DNA from: Anadara kagoshimensis
Taxonomy: Eukaryota > Mollusca > Bivalvia > Arcoida > Arcidae
Direction: 5' to 3'
Length of the DNA stretch: 64,000 nt
Assembly (NCBI GenBank): GCA_021292105.1
Contig: CM037857.1
Span: forward strand, 45,651,901-45,715,900
Program-made: the position numbers and the translations under genes
Notes under the pieces: model-generated
What the model was told of the DNA's origin: nothing
Database searches by the model: none
The model's input: the letters and a program-made list of their open reading frames with translations, nothing else
Part shown: positions 9,719 to 22,045 of the stretch, piece after piece
How positions within the stretch are numbered: position 1 is the stretch's first letter
Layout of the letters: each line of letters starts with the position of its first letter

Positions 9719-10510
9719 TCAACTGGTTTCTCGTACCGTGTGTGATGGTGTAAATCCTTGTAAGCATTCCAGTATCCTTTCTTCTATATTTAATTTTTGC
9801 TCCTCAATTTCAAGACGTCGTCTTTTAATTTCTAATGTTTCCTTTTTTAATTTCAGTTTCTCTTCTTCTATTTCGATTAATCTCTGGGTGTCGGTTTTAT
9901 TTCTTCTAGTTGGTTTCTTCTTAGACAAATTGGAAATTTCAATGACATGCACGTCTTGTTCTCTTTCCTGACATTTCGTTTTTTCTGTAGCTTGTTGTAA
10001 CTTTGTATGCCAGATAGTTTCAATACTGTCACTTAAGGACACATCATTCGGATCAGTCTGTTCAGCATCTGTCTCTTCGATTTCTACTGTTTTTGTGTTC
10101 TTCAGCTGTTCAGAATCCTCCCAACCCGCTATTCCCTCCACTGCAGTCCGACCTAATATCGAAATAACTTTTTGTTCCAGAATGGACAAATCGTCAGTCG
10201 ATGAGCCGCCACCAGTTTTTGATTTTTCTTTTTGTATTTTGCAATTTTTCAATTTTATTGCACTAGACCAATCCTGCCATTTCTTCTTTATTTGCTCTCC
10301 AGTCCTTTTTTGGATCGATACTGCATTGACTTTTTCACTAATTGTGGCCCATTCTCTTTTTTCTTTTCATTGGATATAGTGTCGCTAAATTTATTAAACA
10401 GTGTTTCTTTCCTCATTAGAACTTCGTCAGCAATGATGTGTAGTTCGTCTTCTTTAAAATTAGCCTTACGGTTTTTTTTTTGATTGCGAAACTTGTGCCG
10501 TTTCTTCCAT
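9719..10510 (-). pseudogene. Harbinger Myb/SANT-like DNA-binding protein, two frameshifts
   Basis: The main frame (9719 to ~10360) encodes REWATISEKVNAV, IKKKWQDW and a C-terminal charged coiled coil of EIEEEKLKLKK type. Upstream, starting from the ATG at 10510, the protein reads MEETAQVSQSKKK and then breaks in a run of ten A (10472-10481). One base fewer would restore NRKANFKEDEL, continuing into HIIADEVLMRKETLFNKFSD. A second break lies in the A-rich run near 10355-10362. The three tryptophan/hydrophobic helices of a Myb/SANT (MADF/NAIF1-type) domain are thus split over three frames. In active Harbingers this protein carries the transposase to the nucleus and helps it bind termini. Both breaks sit in homopolymers, so sequencing error is an alternative to real decay. 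Confidence 0.8.
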
Positions 10511-10861
10511 GTCTATAACTTAAAACTTATCTTTTTAAAAAGAAATTTTAAATATGTTTCATTATTCCGTGTAAATAATTGTGCTTGACTAATACGTGTC
10601 AACTGTTGCGGCCCTATGTTCCCCAGGGAATCAAGAGAGATAAGTAAGTAAGTAATTATAATTAAGTAAGTAATTCGTGTCAACACCATTTTTTAAATAA
10701 AGACGCTTATATAAACATATCTTCCATACGTGCCAACACTCCTGTTTATTCAAATTTGTCAACATCATGGATTATGGATATAATGCTTAATCTTCGGAAA
10801 ATATTTTTTGAAAAAGCTTGTAGCCTTTAGGATACAAGAGCAGGAGCACACAATTGTGAAA

Positions 10862-10910
<49 letters not shown>
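10862..10910. repeat. GA microsatellite
   Basis: About 24 uninterrupted GA units inside the right half of the Harbinger element. Confidence 0.95.
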
Positions 10911-10912
<2 letters not shown>

Positions 10913-11589
10913 CGATGAAACTAAATGCAAAAAATGTGAAATTAAAGTATGTGATCCGATGGGAACTATAATTTAATTTCACCTTGAAAATTTTCCCATT
11001 TAACTGTACGTTGTGTTTTCAAACTACTACATTCATGTTCGTATATTGAATTTTATGGGATTAACGTTTCAAAATTCAACAGGCCCACTTCGTAATTCAG
11101 TGTTACTTTTTTACCCTGTTCGAAGCAGTTGCTATTTAGTTAGTGACTTTAATTTGCCGTATTTCTTTTGACTGTCATTTAATTATTTCTGTGTAAGTTC
11201 TACTGTTCTAAAGTAATTAAGTAGTAACCGAACATTAGAAGAAACTACGAGGAAGTAAAAGAAAAACGCTGTATATTACAGAATATACGAACGAAACGAA
11301 TTCGTAACTCTACACGTAAACCATGATCGTAAGTACGCGTTAAGGACGTTTCGAGTTACCCGTGTAAATTTGTCGCAGTATAAACTTACGATCGTCGTAA
11401 CATCTACTTACGAATCATATTTAAGATTGGTTTGAGTTACCCACCCCAGACCTTGGAAAAAGCACTTCTCATCCTGAACAAATTGAAACAGCCCAGTGAC
11501 TAGTGGAAGTTTATTAACACTTGAAATAAATAACTAGTATGGCGACACCTTAAGGGGTTTCGCAGGAAAGAATGGAACAATCTAGAGGA

Positions 11590-12030
11590 TTCCCATTGTA
11601 TTCCAATACACATGCCTGTACAAAAATTTTTCTAGACAATTAACCATTTCAGTTTACTTTTGCATCTGTGACCTTGACCTTTCAATCAATGACCTTCATC
11701 TTTACAGCAAAATGACCGTTGTATCAATACCTACAATATTCCAATATACATCCCTTTATAAAAAGTTTAAAGTTTTCCAGATAATTAACAATTTACATAT
11801 TTTTTGTACCTATGGCCTTGACCTATGAACTCATGACCTTCATTTACATTTCGAAATGAATGTTGTACAAATATACAAATGCCTACAACAATCCAATAAA
11901 CATGCCTATATACAAATGTATGTATAAAAAATGATAATTCCAGATAATTAACCATTTCGATTTTCTGTTGTATCTATGACCTTGACCTTTGAACTCATGA
12001 CCTTCATTTACATATCAAAATGACATATTG
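11590..12030 (+). repeat. Fragment of the half-site tandem-core repeat
   Basis: Three diverged ~145-bp units with TGACCTTGACCT and TCAAAATGA. Neither shared terminus is present. It starts about 140 bp after the Harbinger right end. Confidence 0.75.
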
Positions 12031-12194
12031 TGTACATGGGGTGTCCAGGTTAGGTTGGTACTCGTATCTACAGTACTTGCCTGTCAAAATGACAAATGTT
12101 TAAAACAGACCTGGTGATGTCTTCATATAAGTGAAATATTGTGTACTAGGAAAAACTCATTCAATCAATAAATTAAGGTGTGGGGGATTGTGCT

Positions 12195-12510
12195 TAACAG
12201 GTGACCAGGTAGCTCAAATCCAAAGCATTCTGTTAGTATGGGAAGGTCCCAGATTCAAAGTACACGTATAGGTTTTCCATGTGCATTTGTCTCAGTCTTT
12301 TTTCCGTTTCATAGGTATTAACTACTAAGCAACCATTACCCCATTAAATGATTAAGGCCATGTTGTTTTTATAGATCTTAGTGTGAGAAAGGTTGTTGGT
12401 TTGCTTTCCAAAGGTCTTCGGTTTTCTCTTGGCACTCCAGTTTCCTCCACCATTTACGATATAAGTGAAAATACTCTTGACTTATGTAAAATTAAAAAAA
12501 CCAGGTATAT
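12195..12510 (+). mobile_element. Old tRNA-derived SINE
   Basis: A degraded head (GGTAGCTCAAATCC, then CCCAGATTCAAAGT) is followed by AGTGTGAGAAAGGTTGTTGG, CTCCAGTTTCCTCCACC and TATAAGTGAAAATACTCTTG. The last three blocks are body and tail segments shared with the SINEs at 48.9, 59.2 and 60.3 kb. Confidence 0.6.
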
Positions 12511-12559
12511 TATACTGGCATGTATGTAGACAATCAGGAATGGTGGAATAGATTAAAAC

Positions 12560-12800
12560 AGTTTTACACCCAAGTCAAGATTCTTTTACTTATATTGAGA
12601 TGGTCATTTCTGAGATGATGGGAGTCTAGAAATGATGTTTTACTTCCCAGACAAGATTTTTTCACTTGTACCAAGAGTTGGTGAAGTTGAGTATTGATGC
12701 TTCATACCTGTTAAGATTCTATCACTTATCTTAATGGGGTGGAGTAATGGTGTTTTATATTTAATTACTTCCCAGTCAAGATTCTTCAAGATCCTGTTTC
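12560..12800 (-). repeat. Three clustered SINE tail fragments
   Basis: TCAAGATTCTTTTACTTATA and two diverged versions recur at ~85-bp spacing. They are reverse-complement copies of the SINE tail, as if the tail had been tandemly duplicated or repeatedly targeted. Confidence 0.5.
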
Positions 12801-13099
12801 AGGCTGTCAAATTGCTGACATCCAAACCAGCTGTATATTGATAGGTGGATTTAGTCTATGAACCATCAATGCTGCAACAGAAAATTAAAACGGACCACAA
12901 AGCAACACATTCTATTCCAGGATAGAAGTAGATTTTAAGAAATAAAATTCTGATTAAATTATATAAATAAGTACATAAAAATTTAAAAACTCACCAGTGA
13001 TCAACATGATCAAATAGATGAATAAATGAAACCCATGCAGACAGATGTAAAATAGTTGTATATTCTGAATGAGTGGATCAATTGAGTGATCGATTGAAA

Positions 13100-13375
13100 T
13101 GTTTTTACATGTCTTTTATATTGAGACATCACCAGCTATTGGTGAAGTGGCAGATAATTTTGATGTTCTCAGGGCCAGGTGCGGTAAGGTTTTTTTTATG
13201 TACCACACCTGCCGTGGCACGGGACATAAATTTTTAAGGTCTCTTCATTTCTTAACGTTGATTTTTAGTAAAATAACAGCCAGTACCTATTTTCTGGTGG
13301 CTGGGACAGCGTCATGTGAGTGAGTAATGGTGTTTAACATCCCAGTCAAGAATATTTCACTTATATCGAGACGTT
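13100..13375 (-). mobile_element. SINE core and tail fragments
   Basis: GAGACATCACCAGCTATTGG and AGTAATGGTGTTTAACATCC with AAGAATATTTCACTTATATC match the SINE at 60.5 kb in the same orientation. Two pieces with duplicated tails; no tRNA head. Confidence 0.6.
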
Positions 13376-13954
13376 ATAGCGTCATGTGACAAAGCGTGCA
13401 GTATGAAACAATTGATTCAGGAAACTTCTGACAGAAACAAAGTTAGCATGCAAATATCGTATTTATTGCACGCTATCACCTCAGAATTTATCATTTAAAC
13501 TTTAATTTCTACGTGAAACATAATATTGCTATATAATAATGTGAAATATTGTCCCTTGTTGACTCAAAATTCGCACTTGCTAACTTAGAGTGTCCCGAGT
13601 TGGCTCGACTTTTGCACTCGCAAGCTCGTGCAAATGTCGAGTCAAATTGGAACAATATATAACAATATCAGTTCAATAACCCTATAATCTGATATGGGAA
13701 AAAGTGTCAAGAAAAATGAAATGAATATTCTAGAACAACATTGCGGTTTTACATTCTATTTCGGAATCCCACAATGAACTGTTTCTAGAATGAGAAAATT
13801 TGTTTTTCTAAGATCAGCCGGTTTCTCCAAAGTCTCTGGATTCCTCTACCATTCTTTCATTGATTGATCGGATTGAATAGGTCTTGCCTCCAAGTCTAGA
13901 TTATTTCACTTTAATATGAATTGGCCACCTGTAATCTATAACTTGGTATTGGTA

Positions 13955-16900
13955 TGATTTCAATGATGTAATTACAAAACGACAGCCAATTTTGGTTTTA
14001 GCTGTTATATGTATTATATATGTAAAACCAAAAATTGTGTTATTTCAAAAAACACGCTACCGGTTCCACATCTGACATGACTGACAAGTACTTCCCATCA
14101 TTCCACAACTTTTGAACACATTGTTCATGATTCCAATGACGTAATTACAAAACGACAGCCAATTTTGGTTTTAGCTGTTATATGTATTATAACTGTAAAA
14201 CCAAAAATTGTGTTATTTCAAAAAACATGCTACCGGTTCCACATCTGACATGACCGACAAGTAGTTCCCATCATTCCACAACTTTTGAACACATTGTTCA
14301 TGATTCCAATTACGTAATTGCAAAACGACAGCCAATTTTGGTTTTAGCTGTTATATGTATTATATATGTCAAACCAAAAATTGTGTTATTTCAAAAAACA
14401 CGCTACCGGTTCCACATCTGACATGACCGACAAGTAGTTCCCATCATTCCACAACTTTTGAACACATTGTTCATGATTCCAATGACGTAATTGCAAAACG
14501 ACAGCCAATTTTGGTTTAGCTGTTATATGTATTATATATGTCAAACCAAAAATTGTGTTATTTAAAAAAACATGCTACCGGTTCCACATCTGACATGACT
14601 GACAAGTACTTCCCATCATTCCACAACTTTTGAACACATTGTTCATGATTCCAATGACGTAATTACAAAACGGTAGCCAAGTTTGGGTTTAAACATGATT
14701 TCTGTTTATTTCCTAAATGTTGTGTTATTTCAAAAAACACGCTACCGGTTCTACATCTGACATTGAGGACAGTTGGTACCCATCATTCCACAACTTTTGA
14801 ACACATTGTTCATGATTCCAATGACGTAATTACAAAACGACAGCCAATTTTGGTTTTAGCTGTTATATGTATTATAACTGTAAAACCAAAAATTGTGTTA
14901 TTTCAAAAAACACGCTACCGGTTCCACATCTGACATGACCGACAAGTAGTTCCCATCATTCCACAACTTTTAAACACAATGTTCATGATTCCAATGACGT
15001 AATTACAAAACGACAGCCAATTTTGGTTTTAGCTGTTATATGTATTATATATGTCAAACCAAAAATTGTGTTATTTCAAAAAACATGCTACCGGTTCCAC
15101 ATCTGACATGACTGACAAGTAGTTCCCATCATTCCACAACTTTTGAACACATTGTTCATGATTATAACTGTAAAACCAAAAATTGTGTTATTTCAAAAAA
15201 TACGCTACCGGTTCCACATCTGACATTGAGGACAGTTAGTACCCATCATTCCACAACTTTTGAACACATTGTTCATGATTCCAATGACGTAATTACAAAA
15301 CGGTAGCCAAGTTTGGATTTAAACATGATTTCTCTTTATTTCCTAAATGTTGTGTTATTTAAAAAAACATGCTACCGGTTCCACATCTGACATTGAGGAC
15401 AGTTGGTACCCATCATTCCACAACTTTTGAACACATTGTTCATGATTCCAATGACGTAATTACAAAACGACAGCCAATTTTGGTTTTAGCTGTTATATGT
15501 ATTATAACTGTAAAAACCAAAAATTGTGTTATTTCAAAAAACATGCTACCGGTTCCACATCTGACATGACCGACAAGTAGTTCCCATCATTCCACAACTT
15601 TTGAACACATTGTTCATGATTCCAATGACGTAATTACAAAACGGTAGCAAAGTTTGGATTTAAACATGATTTCTGTTGATTTCTTAAATGTTGTGTTATT
15701 TCAAAAAACATGCTACCAGTTCCATATCTGACATTGAGGACAGTTAGTACCCATCATTCCACAACTTTTGAACACATTGTTCATGATTCCAATGACGTAA
15801 TTACAAAACGACAGCCAATTTTGGTTTTAGCTGTTATATGTATTATAACTGTAAAACCAAAAATTGTGTTATTTCAAAAAACACGCTAGAGGTTCAACAT
15901 CTGACATGACCGACAAGTAGTTCCCATCATTCCACAACTTTTGAACACATTGTTCATGATTCCAATGACGTAATTACAAAACGACAGCCAATTTTGGTTT
16001 TAGCTGTTATATGTATTATAACTGTAAAACCAAAAATTGTGTTATTTCAAAAATCACGCTACCGGTTCCACATCTGACATTGAGGACAGTTAGTACCCAT
16101 CATTCCACAACTTTTGAACACATTGTTCATGATTCCAATGACGTAATTACAAAACGGTAGCCAAGTTTGGATTTAAACATGATTTCTCTTTATTACCTAA
16201 ATGTTGTGTTATTTAAAAAAACATGCTACCGGTTCCACATCTGACATTGAGGACAGTTGGTACCCATCATTCCACAACTTTTGAACACATTGTTCATGAT
16301 TCCAATGACGTAATTACAAAACGACAGCCAATTTTGGTTTTAGCTGTTATATGTATTATAACTGTAAAAACCAAAAATTGTGTTATTTCAAAAAACATGC
16401 TACCGGTTCCACATCTGACATGACCGACAAGTAGTTCCCATCATTCCACAACTTTTGAACACATTGTTCATGATTCCAATGACGTAATTACAAAACGGTA
16501 GCAAAGTTTGGATTTAAACATGATTTCTGTTTATTTCTTAAATGTTGTGTTATTTCAAAAAACACGTTACCGGTTCCATATCTGACATTGAGGACAGTTA
16601 GTTCCCATCATTCCACAACTTTTGAACACATTGTTCATGATTCCAATGACGTAATTACAAAACGGTAGCAAAGTTTGGATTTAAACATGATTTTTGTTGA
16701 TTTCTTAAATGTTGTGTTATTTCAAAAAACATGCTACCGGTTCCATATCTGACATTGAGGACAGTTAGTACCCATCATTCCACAACTTTTGAACACATTG
16801 TTCATGATTCCAATGACGTAATTACAAAACGACAGCCAATTTTGGTTTTAGCTGTTATATGTATTATAACTGTAAAACCAAAAATTGTGTTATTTCAAAA

Positions 16901-19900
16901 AACACGCTACCGGTTCCACATCTGACATGACCGACAAGTAGTTCCCATCATTCCACAACTTTTGAACACATTGTTCATGATTCCAATGACGTAATTACAA
17001 AACGACAGCCAATTTTGGTTTTAGCTGTTATATGTATTATAACTGTAAAACCAAAAATTGTGTTATTTCAAAAATCACGCTACCGGTTCCACATATGACA
17101 TTGAGGACAGTTAGTACCCATCATTCCACAACTTTTGAACACATTGTTCATGATTCCAATGACGTAATTACAAAACGACAGCCAGTTTTGGTTTTAGCTG
17201 TTATATGTATTATATATGTAAAACCAAAAATTGTGTTATTTCAAAAAACACGCTACCGGTTCCACATCTGACATTGAGGACAGTTAGTACCCATCATTCC
17301 ACAACTTTTGAACACATTGTTCATGATTCCAATGACATAATTACAAAACGGTAGCAAAGTTTGGACTTAAACATGATTTCTCTTTATTTCCTAAATGTTG
17401 TGTTATTTCAAAAACACGCTACCGGTTCCACATCTGACATTGAGGACAGTTGGTACCCATCATTCCACAACTTTTGAACACATTGTTCATGATTCCAATG
17501 ACGTAATTACAAAACGACAGCCAATTTTGGTTTTAGCTGTTATATGTATTATAACTGTAAAACCAAAAATTGTGTTATTTCAAAAAACACGCTACCGGTT
17601 CCATATCTGACATTGAGGACAGTTAGTACCCATCATTCCACAACTTTTGAACACATTGTTCATGATTCCAATGATGTAATTACAAAACGACAGCCAATTT
17701 TGGTTTTAGCTGTTATATGTATTATATATGTAAAACCAAAAATTGTGTTATTTCAAAAAACACGCTACCGGTTCCACATCTGACATTTAGGACAGTTAGT
17801 ACCCATCATTCCACAACTTTTGAACACATTGTTCATGATTCCAATGACATAATTACAAAACGGTAGCAAAGTTTGGACTTAAACATGATTTCTCTTTATT
17901 TCCTAAATGTTGTGTTATTTCAAAAAACACGCTACCGGTTCCACATCTGACATTGAGGACAGTTGGTACCCATCATTCCACAACTTTTGAACACATTGTT
18001 CATGATTCCAATGACGTAATTACAAAACGACAGCCAATTTTGGTTTTAGCTGTTATATGTATTATAACTGTAAAACCAAAAATTGTGTTATTTCAAAAAA
18101 CACGCTACCGGTTCCACATCTGACATGACCGACAAGTAGTTCCCATCATTCCACAACTTTTGAACACATTGTTCATGATTCCAATGACGTAATTACAAAC
18201 GACAGCCAATTTTGGTTTTAGGTGTTTATATGTATTATAACTGTAAAAACCAAAAATTGTGTTATTTCAAAAAACATGCTACCGGTTCCACATCTGACAT
18301 GACCAACAAGTAGTTCCCATCATTCCACAACTTTTGAACACATTGTTCATGATTCCAATGACGTAATTACAAAACGGTAGCAAAGTTTGGATTTAAACAT
18401 GATTTCTGTTGATTTCTTAAATGTTGTGTTATTTCAAAAAACACGCTACCGGTTCCATATCTGACATTGAGGACAGTTAGTTCCCATCATTCCACAACTT
18501 TTGAACACATTGTTCATGATTCCAATGACGTAATTACAAAACGGTAGCAAAGTTTGGATTTAAACATGATTTCTGTTGATTTCTTAAATGTTGTGTTATT
18601 TCAAAAAACATGCTACCGGTTCCATATCTGACATTGAGGACAGTTAGTACCCATCATTCCACAACTTTTGAACACATTGTTCATGATTCCAATGACGTAA
18701 TTACAAAACGACAGCCAATTTTGGTTTTAGCTGTTATATGTATTATACTGTAAACCAAAAATTGTGTTATTTCAAAAACACGCTACCGGTTCCACATCTG
18801 ACATGACCGACAAGTAGTTCCCATCATTCCACAACTTTTGAACACATTGTTCATGATTCCAATGACGTAATTACAAAACGACAGCCAATTTTGGTTTTAG
18901 CTGTTATATGTATTATAACTGTAAAACAAAAATTGTGTTTTTCAAAAAACACGCTACCGGTTCCACATATGACATTGAGACAGTTAGTACCCATCATTCC
19001 ACAACTTTTGAACACATTGTTCATGATTCCAATGACGTAATTACAAAACGACAGCCAATTTTGGTTTTAGCTGTTATATGTATTATATATGTAAAACCAA
19101 ATTGTGTTATTTCAAAAAACAGCTACCGTTCCACATCTGACATTGAGGACAGTTAGTACCCATCATTCCACAACTTTTTGAACACATTGTTCATGATTCC
19201 AATGACATAATTACAAAACGGTAGCAAAGTTTGGATTTAAACATGATTTCTCTTTATTTCCTAAATGTTGTGTTATTTAAAAAAACATGCTACCGGTTCA
19301 CATCTGACATTGAGGACAGTTGGTACCCATCATTCCACAACTTTTGAACACATTGTTCATGATTCCAATGACGTAATTACAAAACGACAGCCAATTTTGG
19401 TTTTAGCTGTTATATGTATTATAACTGTAAAACCAAAAATTGTGTTATTTCAAAAAACATGCTACCGGTTCCACATCTGACATGACCGACAAGTATTCCC
19501 ATCATTCCACAACTTTTGAACACATTGTTCATGATTCCAATGACGTAATTACAAAACGGTAGCAAAGTTTGGATTTAAACATGATTTCTGTGATTTCTTA
19601 AATGTTGTGTTATTTCAAAAAACATGCTACCAGTTTCCATATCTGACATTGAGGACAGTTAGTACCCATCATTCCACAACTTTTGAACACATTGTTCATG
19701 ATTCCAATGACGTAATTACAAAACGACAGCCAATTTTGGTTTTAGCTGTTATATGTATTATAACTGTAAAACCAAAAATTGTGTTTTTCAAAAACACGCT
19801 AGAGGTTCAACATCTGACATGACCGACAAGTAGTTCCCATCATTCCACAACTTTTGAACACCATTGTTTCATGATTCCAATGACGTAATTACAAACGACA

Positions 19901-22045
19901 GCCAATTTTGGTTTTTAGCTGTTATTATGTATTAAACTGTAAAACCAAAAATTGTGTTATTTCAAATCACGCTACCGGTTCCACATCTGACATTGAGGAC
20001 AGTTAGTACCCATCATTCCACAACTTTTGAACACATTGTTCATGATTCCAATGACGTAATTACAAAACGGTAAGCCAAGTTTGGATTTAAACATGATTTC
20101 TCTTTATTACCTAAATGTTGTGTTATTTAAAAAAACATGCTACCGGTTCCACATCTGACATTGAGGACAGTTGGTACCCATCATTCCACAACTTTTGAAC
20201 ACATTGTTCATGATTCCAATGACGTAATTACAAAACGACAGCCATTTTGGTTTTAGCTGTTATATTATTATAACTGTAAAAACCAAAAATTGTGTTATTT
20301 CAAAAAACATGCTACCGGTTTCCACATCTGACATGACCGACAAGTAGTTCCCATCATTCCACAACTTTTGAACACATTGTTCATGATTCCAATGACGTAA
20401 TTACAAACGGTAGCAAAGTTTGGATTTAAACATGATTTCTGTTTATTTCTTAAATGTTGTGTTATTTCAAAAAACACGTTACCGTTCCATATCTGACATT
20501 GAGGACAGTTAGTTCCCATCATTCCACAACTTTTGAACACATTGTTCATGATTCCAATGACGTAATTACAAAACGGTAGCAAAGTTTGGATTTAAACATG
20601 ATTTCTGTTGATTTCTTAAATGTTGTGTTATTTCAAAAAACATGCTACCGGTTCCATATCTGACATTGAGGACAGTTAGTACCCATCATTCCACAACTTT
20701 TGAACACATTGTTCATGATTCCAATGACGTAATTACAAAACGACAGCCAATTTTGGTTTAGCTGTTATATGTATTATAACTGTAAAACCAAAAATTGTGT
20801 TATTTCAAAAAACACGCTACCGGTTCCACATCTGACATGACCGACAAGTAGTTCCCATCATTCCACAACTTTTTGAACACATTGTTCATATTCCAATGAC
20901 GTAATTACAAAACGAGCCATTTTTGGTTTTAGCTGTATATGTATTATAACTGTAAAACCAAAAATTGTGTTATTTCAAAATCACGCTACCGGTTCCACAT
21001 ATACATTGAGGACAGTTAGTACCCATCATTCCACAACTTTTGAACACATTGTTTCATGATTCCAATGACGTAATTACAAAACGACAGCCAGTTTTTGGTT
21101 TTAGCTGTTATATGTATTATATATGTAAAACCAAAATTGTGTTATTTCAAAAACACGCTACCGGTTCCACATCTGACATTGAGGACAGTTAGTACCCTCA
21201 TTCCACAACTTTGAACACATTGTTCATGATTCCAATGACATAATTACAAAACGGTAGCAAAGTTTGGACTTAACATGATTTCTCTTTATTTCCTAAATGT
21301 TGTGTTATTTTCAAAAACACGCTACCGGTTCCACATCTGACATTGAGGACAGTTGGTACCCATCATTCCACACTTTGAACACATTGTTCATGATTCCAAT
21401 GACGTAATTACAAACGACAGCCAATTTTGGTTTTAGCTGTTATATTTATTATAACTGTAAAACCAAAAATTGTGTTATTTCAAAAACACGCTACCGGTTC
21501 CATATCTGACTTGAGGACAGTTAGTACCCATCATTCCACAACTTTTGAACACATTGTTCATGATTCCAATGACGTAATTACAAAACGACAGCCATTTTGG
21601 TTTAGCTGTTTATATGTATTATATATGTAAAACCAAAAATTGTTGTTATTTCAAAAAACACGCTACCGGTTCCACATCTTGACATTTAGGACAGTTAGTA
21701 CCCATCATTCCACAACTTTTGAACACATTGTTTATGATTCCAATGACATAATTACAAAACGGTAAGCAAAGTTGGACTTAAACATGATTTCTCTTTATTT
21801 CCTAAATGTTGTGTTATTTCAAAAACACGCTACCGGTTCCACATCTGACATTGAGGACAGTTGGTACCATCATTCCACAACTTTTGAAACACATTGTTCA
21901 TGATTCCAATGACGTAATTACAAACGACAGCCAATTTTGTTTTAGCTGTATATGTATTATAACTGTAAAACCAAAAATTGTGTTATTTCAAACACGCTAC
22001 CGGTTTCCACATCTGACATGGGACCGACAAGTAGTTTCCCATCAT
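13955..22045 (+). repeat. ~172-bp satellite array, forward orientation, with higher-order repeats
   Basis: About 47 monomers, spacing 173 bp between the first ones (TTCCACAACTTTTGAACACA at 14101, 14274, 14447). Type A reads GACCGACAAGTAGTTCCC and carries a dyad (TTTTGGTTTTAGCTGTTATA opposite TATAACTGTAAAACCAAAA). Type B reads GAGGACAGTTAGTACCC and GTTTGGATTTAAACATGATT in place of the dyad. A and B are interleaved in larger blocks: 15369-15569 recurs at 16223-16423 (854 bp, five monomers). Every monomer has TGACGTAATTAC and GCTACCGGTTCC. Short open frames here are translations of the satellite, not genes. Single-base indels become frequent after about 18190. Confidence 0.95.

Larger units (their letters stand above)
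7970..11446 (+). mobile_element. PIF/Harbinger DNA transposon, 3.48 kb, two genes, CAG target duplication
   Basis: The left end GGGTGGGTAACTCGAA is inverted at the right end as TTTGAGTTACCCACCC. CAG flanks both sides (7967-7969, 11447-11449), a 3-bp duplication of the CWG type known for some animal Harbingers. GTAACTCRAA is repeated inside both ends (near 8045 and 11355) and ACTTACGA recurs several times near both ends, a layout expected of subterminal binding sites. Transposase lies on plus and a Myb/SANT-like gene on minus, facing each other. GT/GA and GA microsatellites and a small inverted-repeat insertion lie between or beyond the genes. Both genes look defective, so the element is probably non-autonomous now. 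Confidence 0.9.

Noticed and set aside
9738..10483. Plus-strand frames of 77-94 codons
   Set aside because: They are antisense to the Harbinger Myb-like gene, whose minus frame has clear domain motifs.
15369..21630. Series of 64-82-codon plus-strand frames with nearly identical products
   Set aside because: They are translations of successive satellite monomers. They share sequence because the DNA is tandemly repeated, and the frames break wherever a monomer carries an indel.
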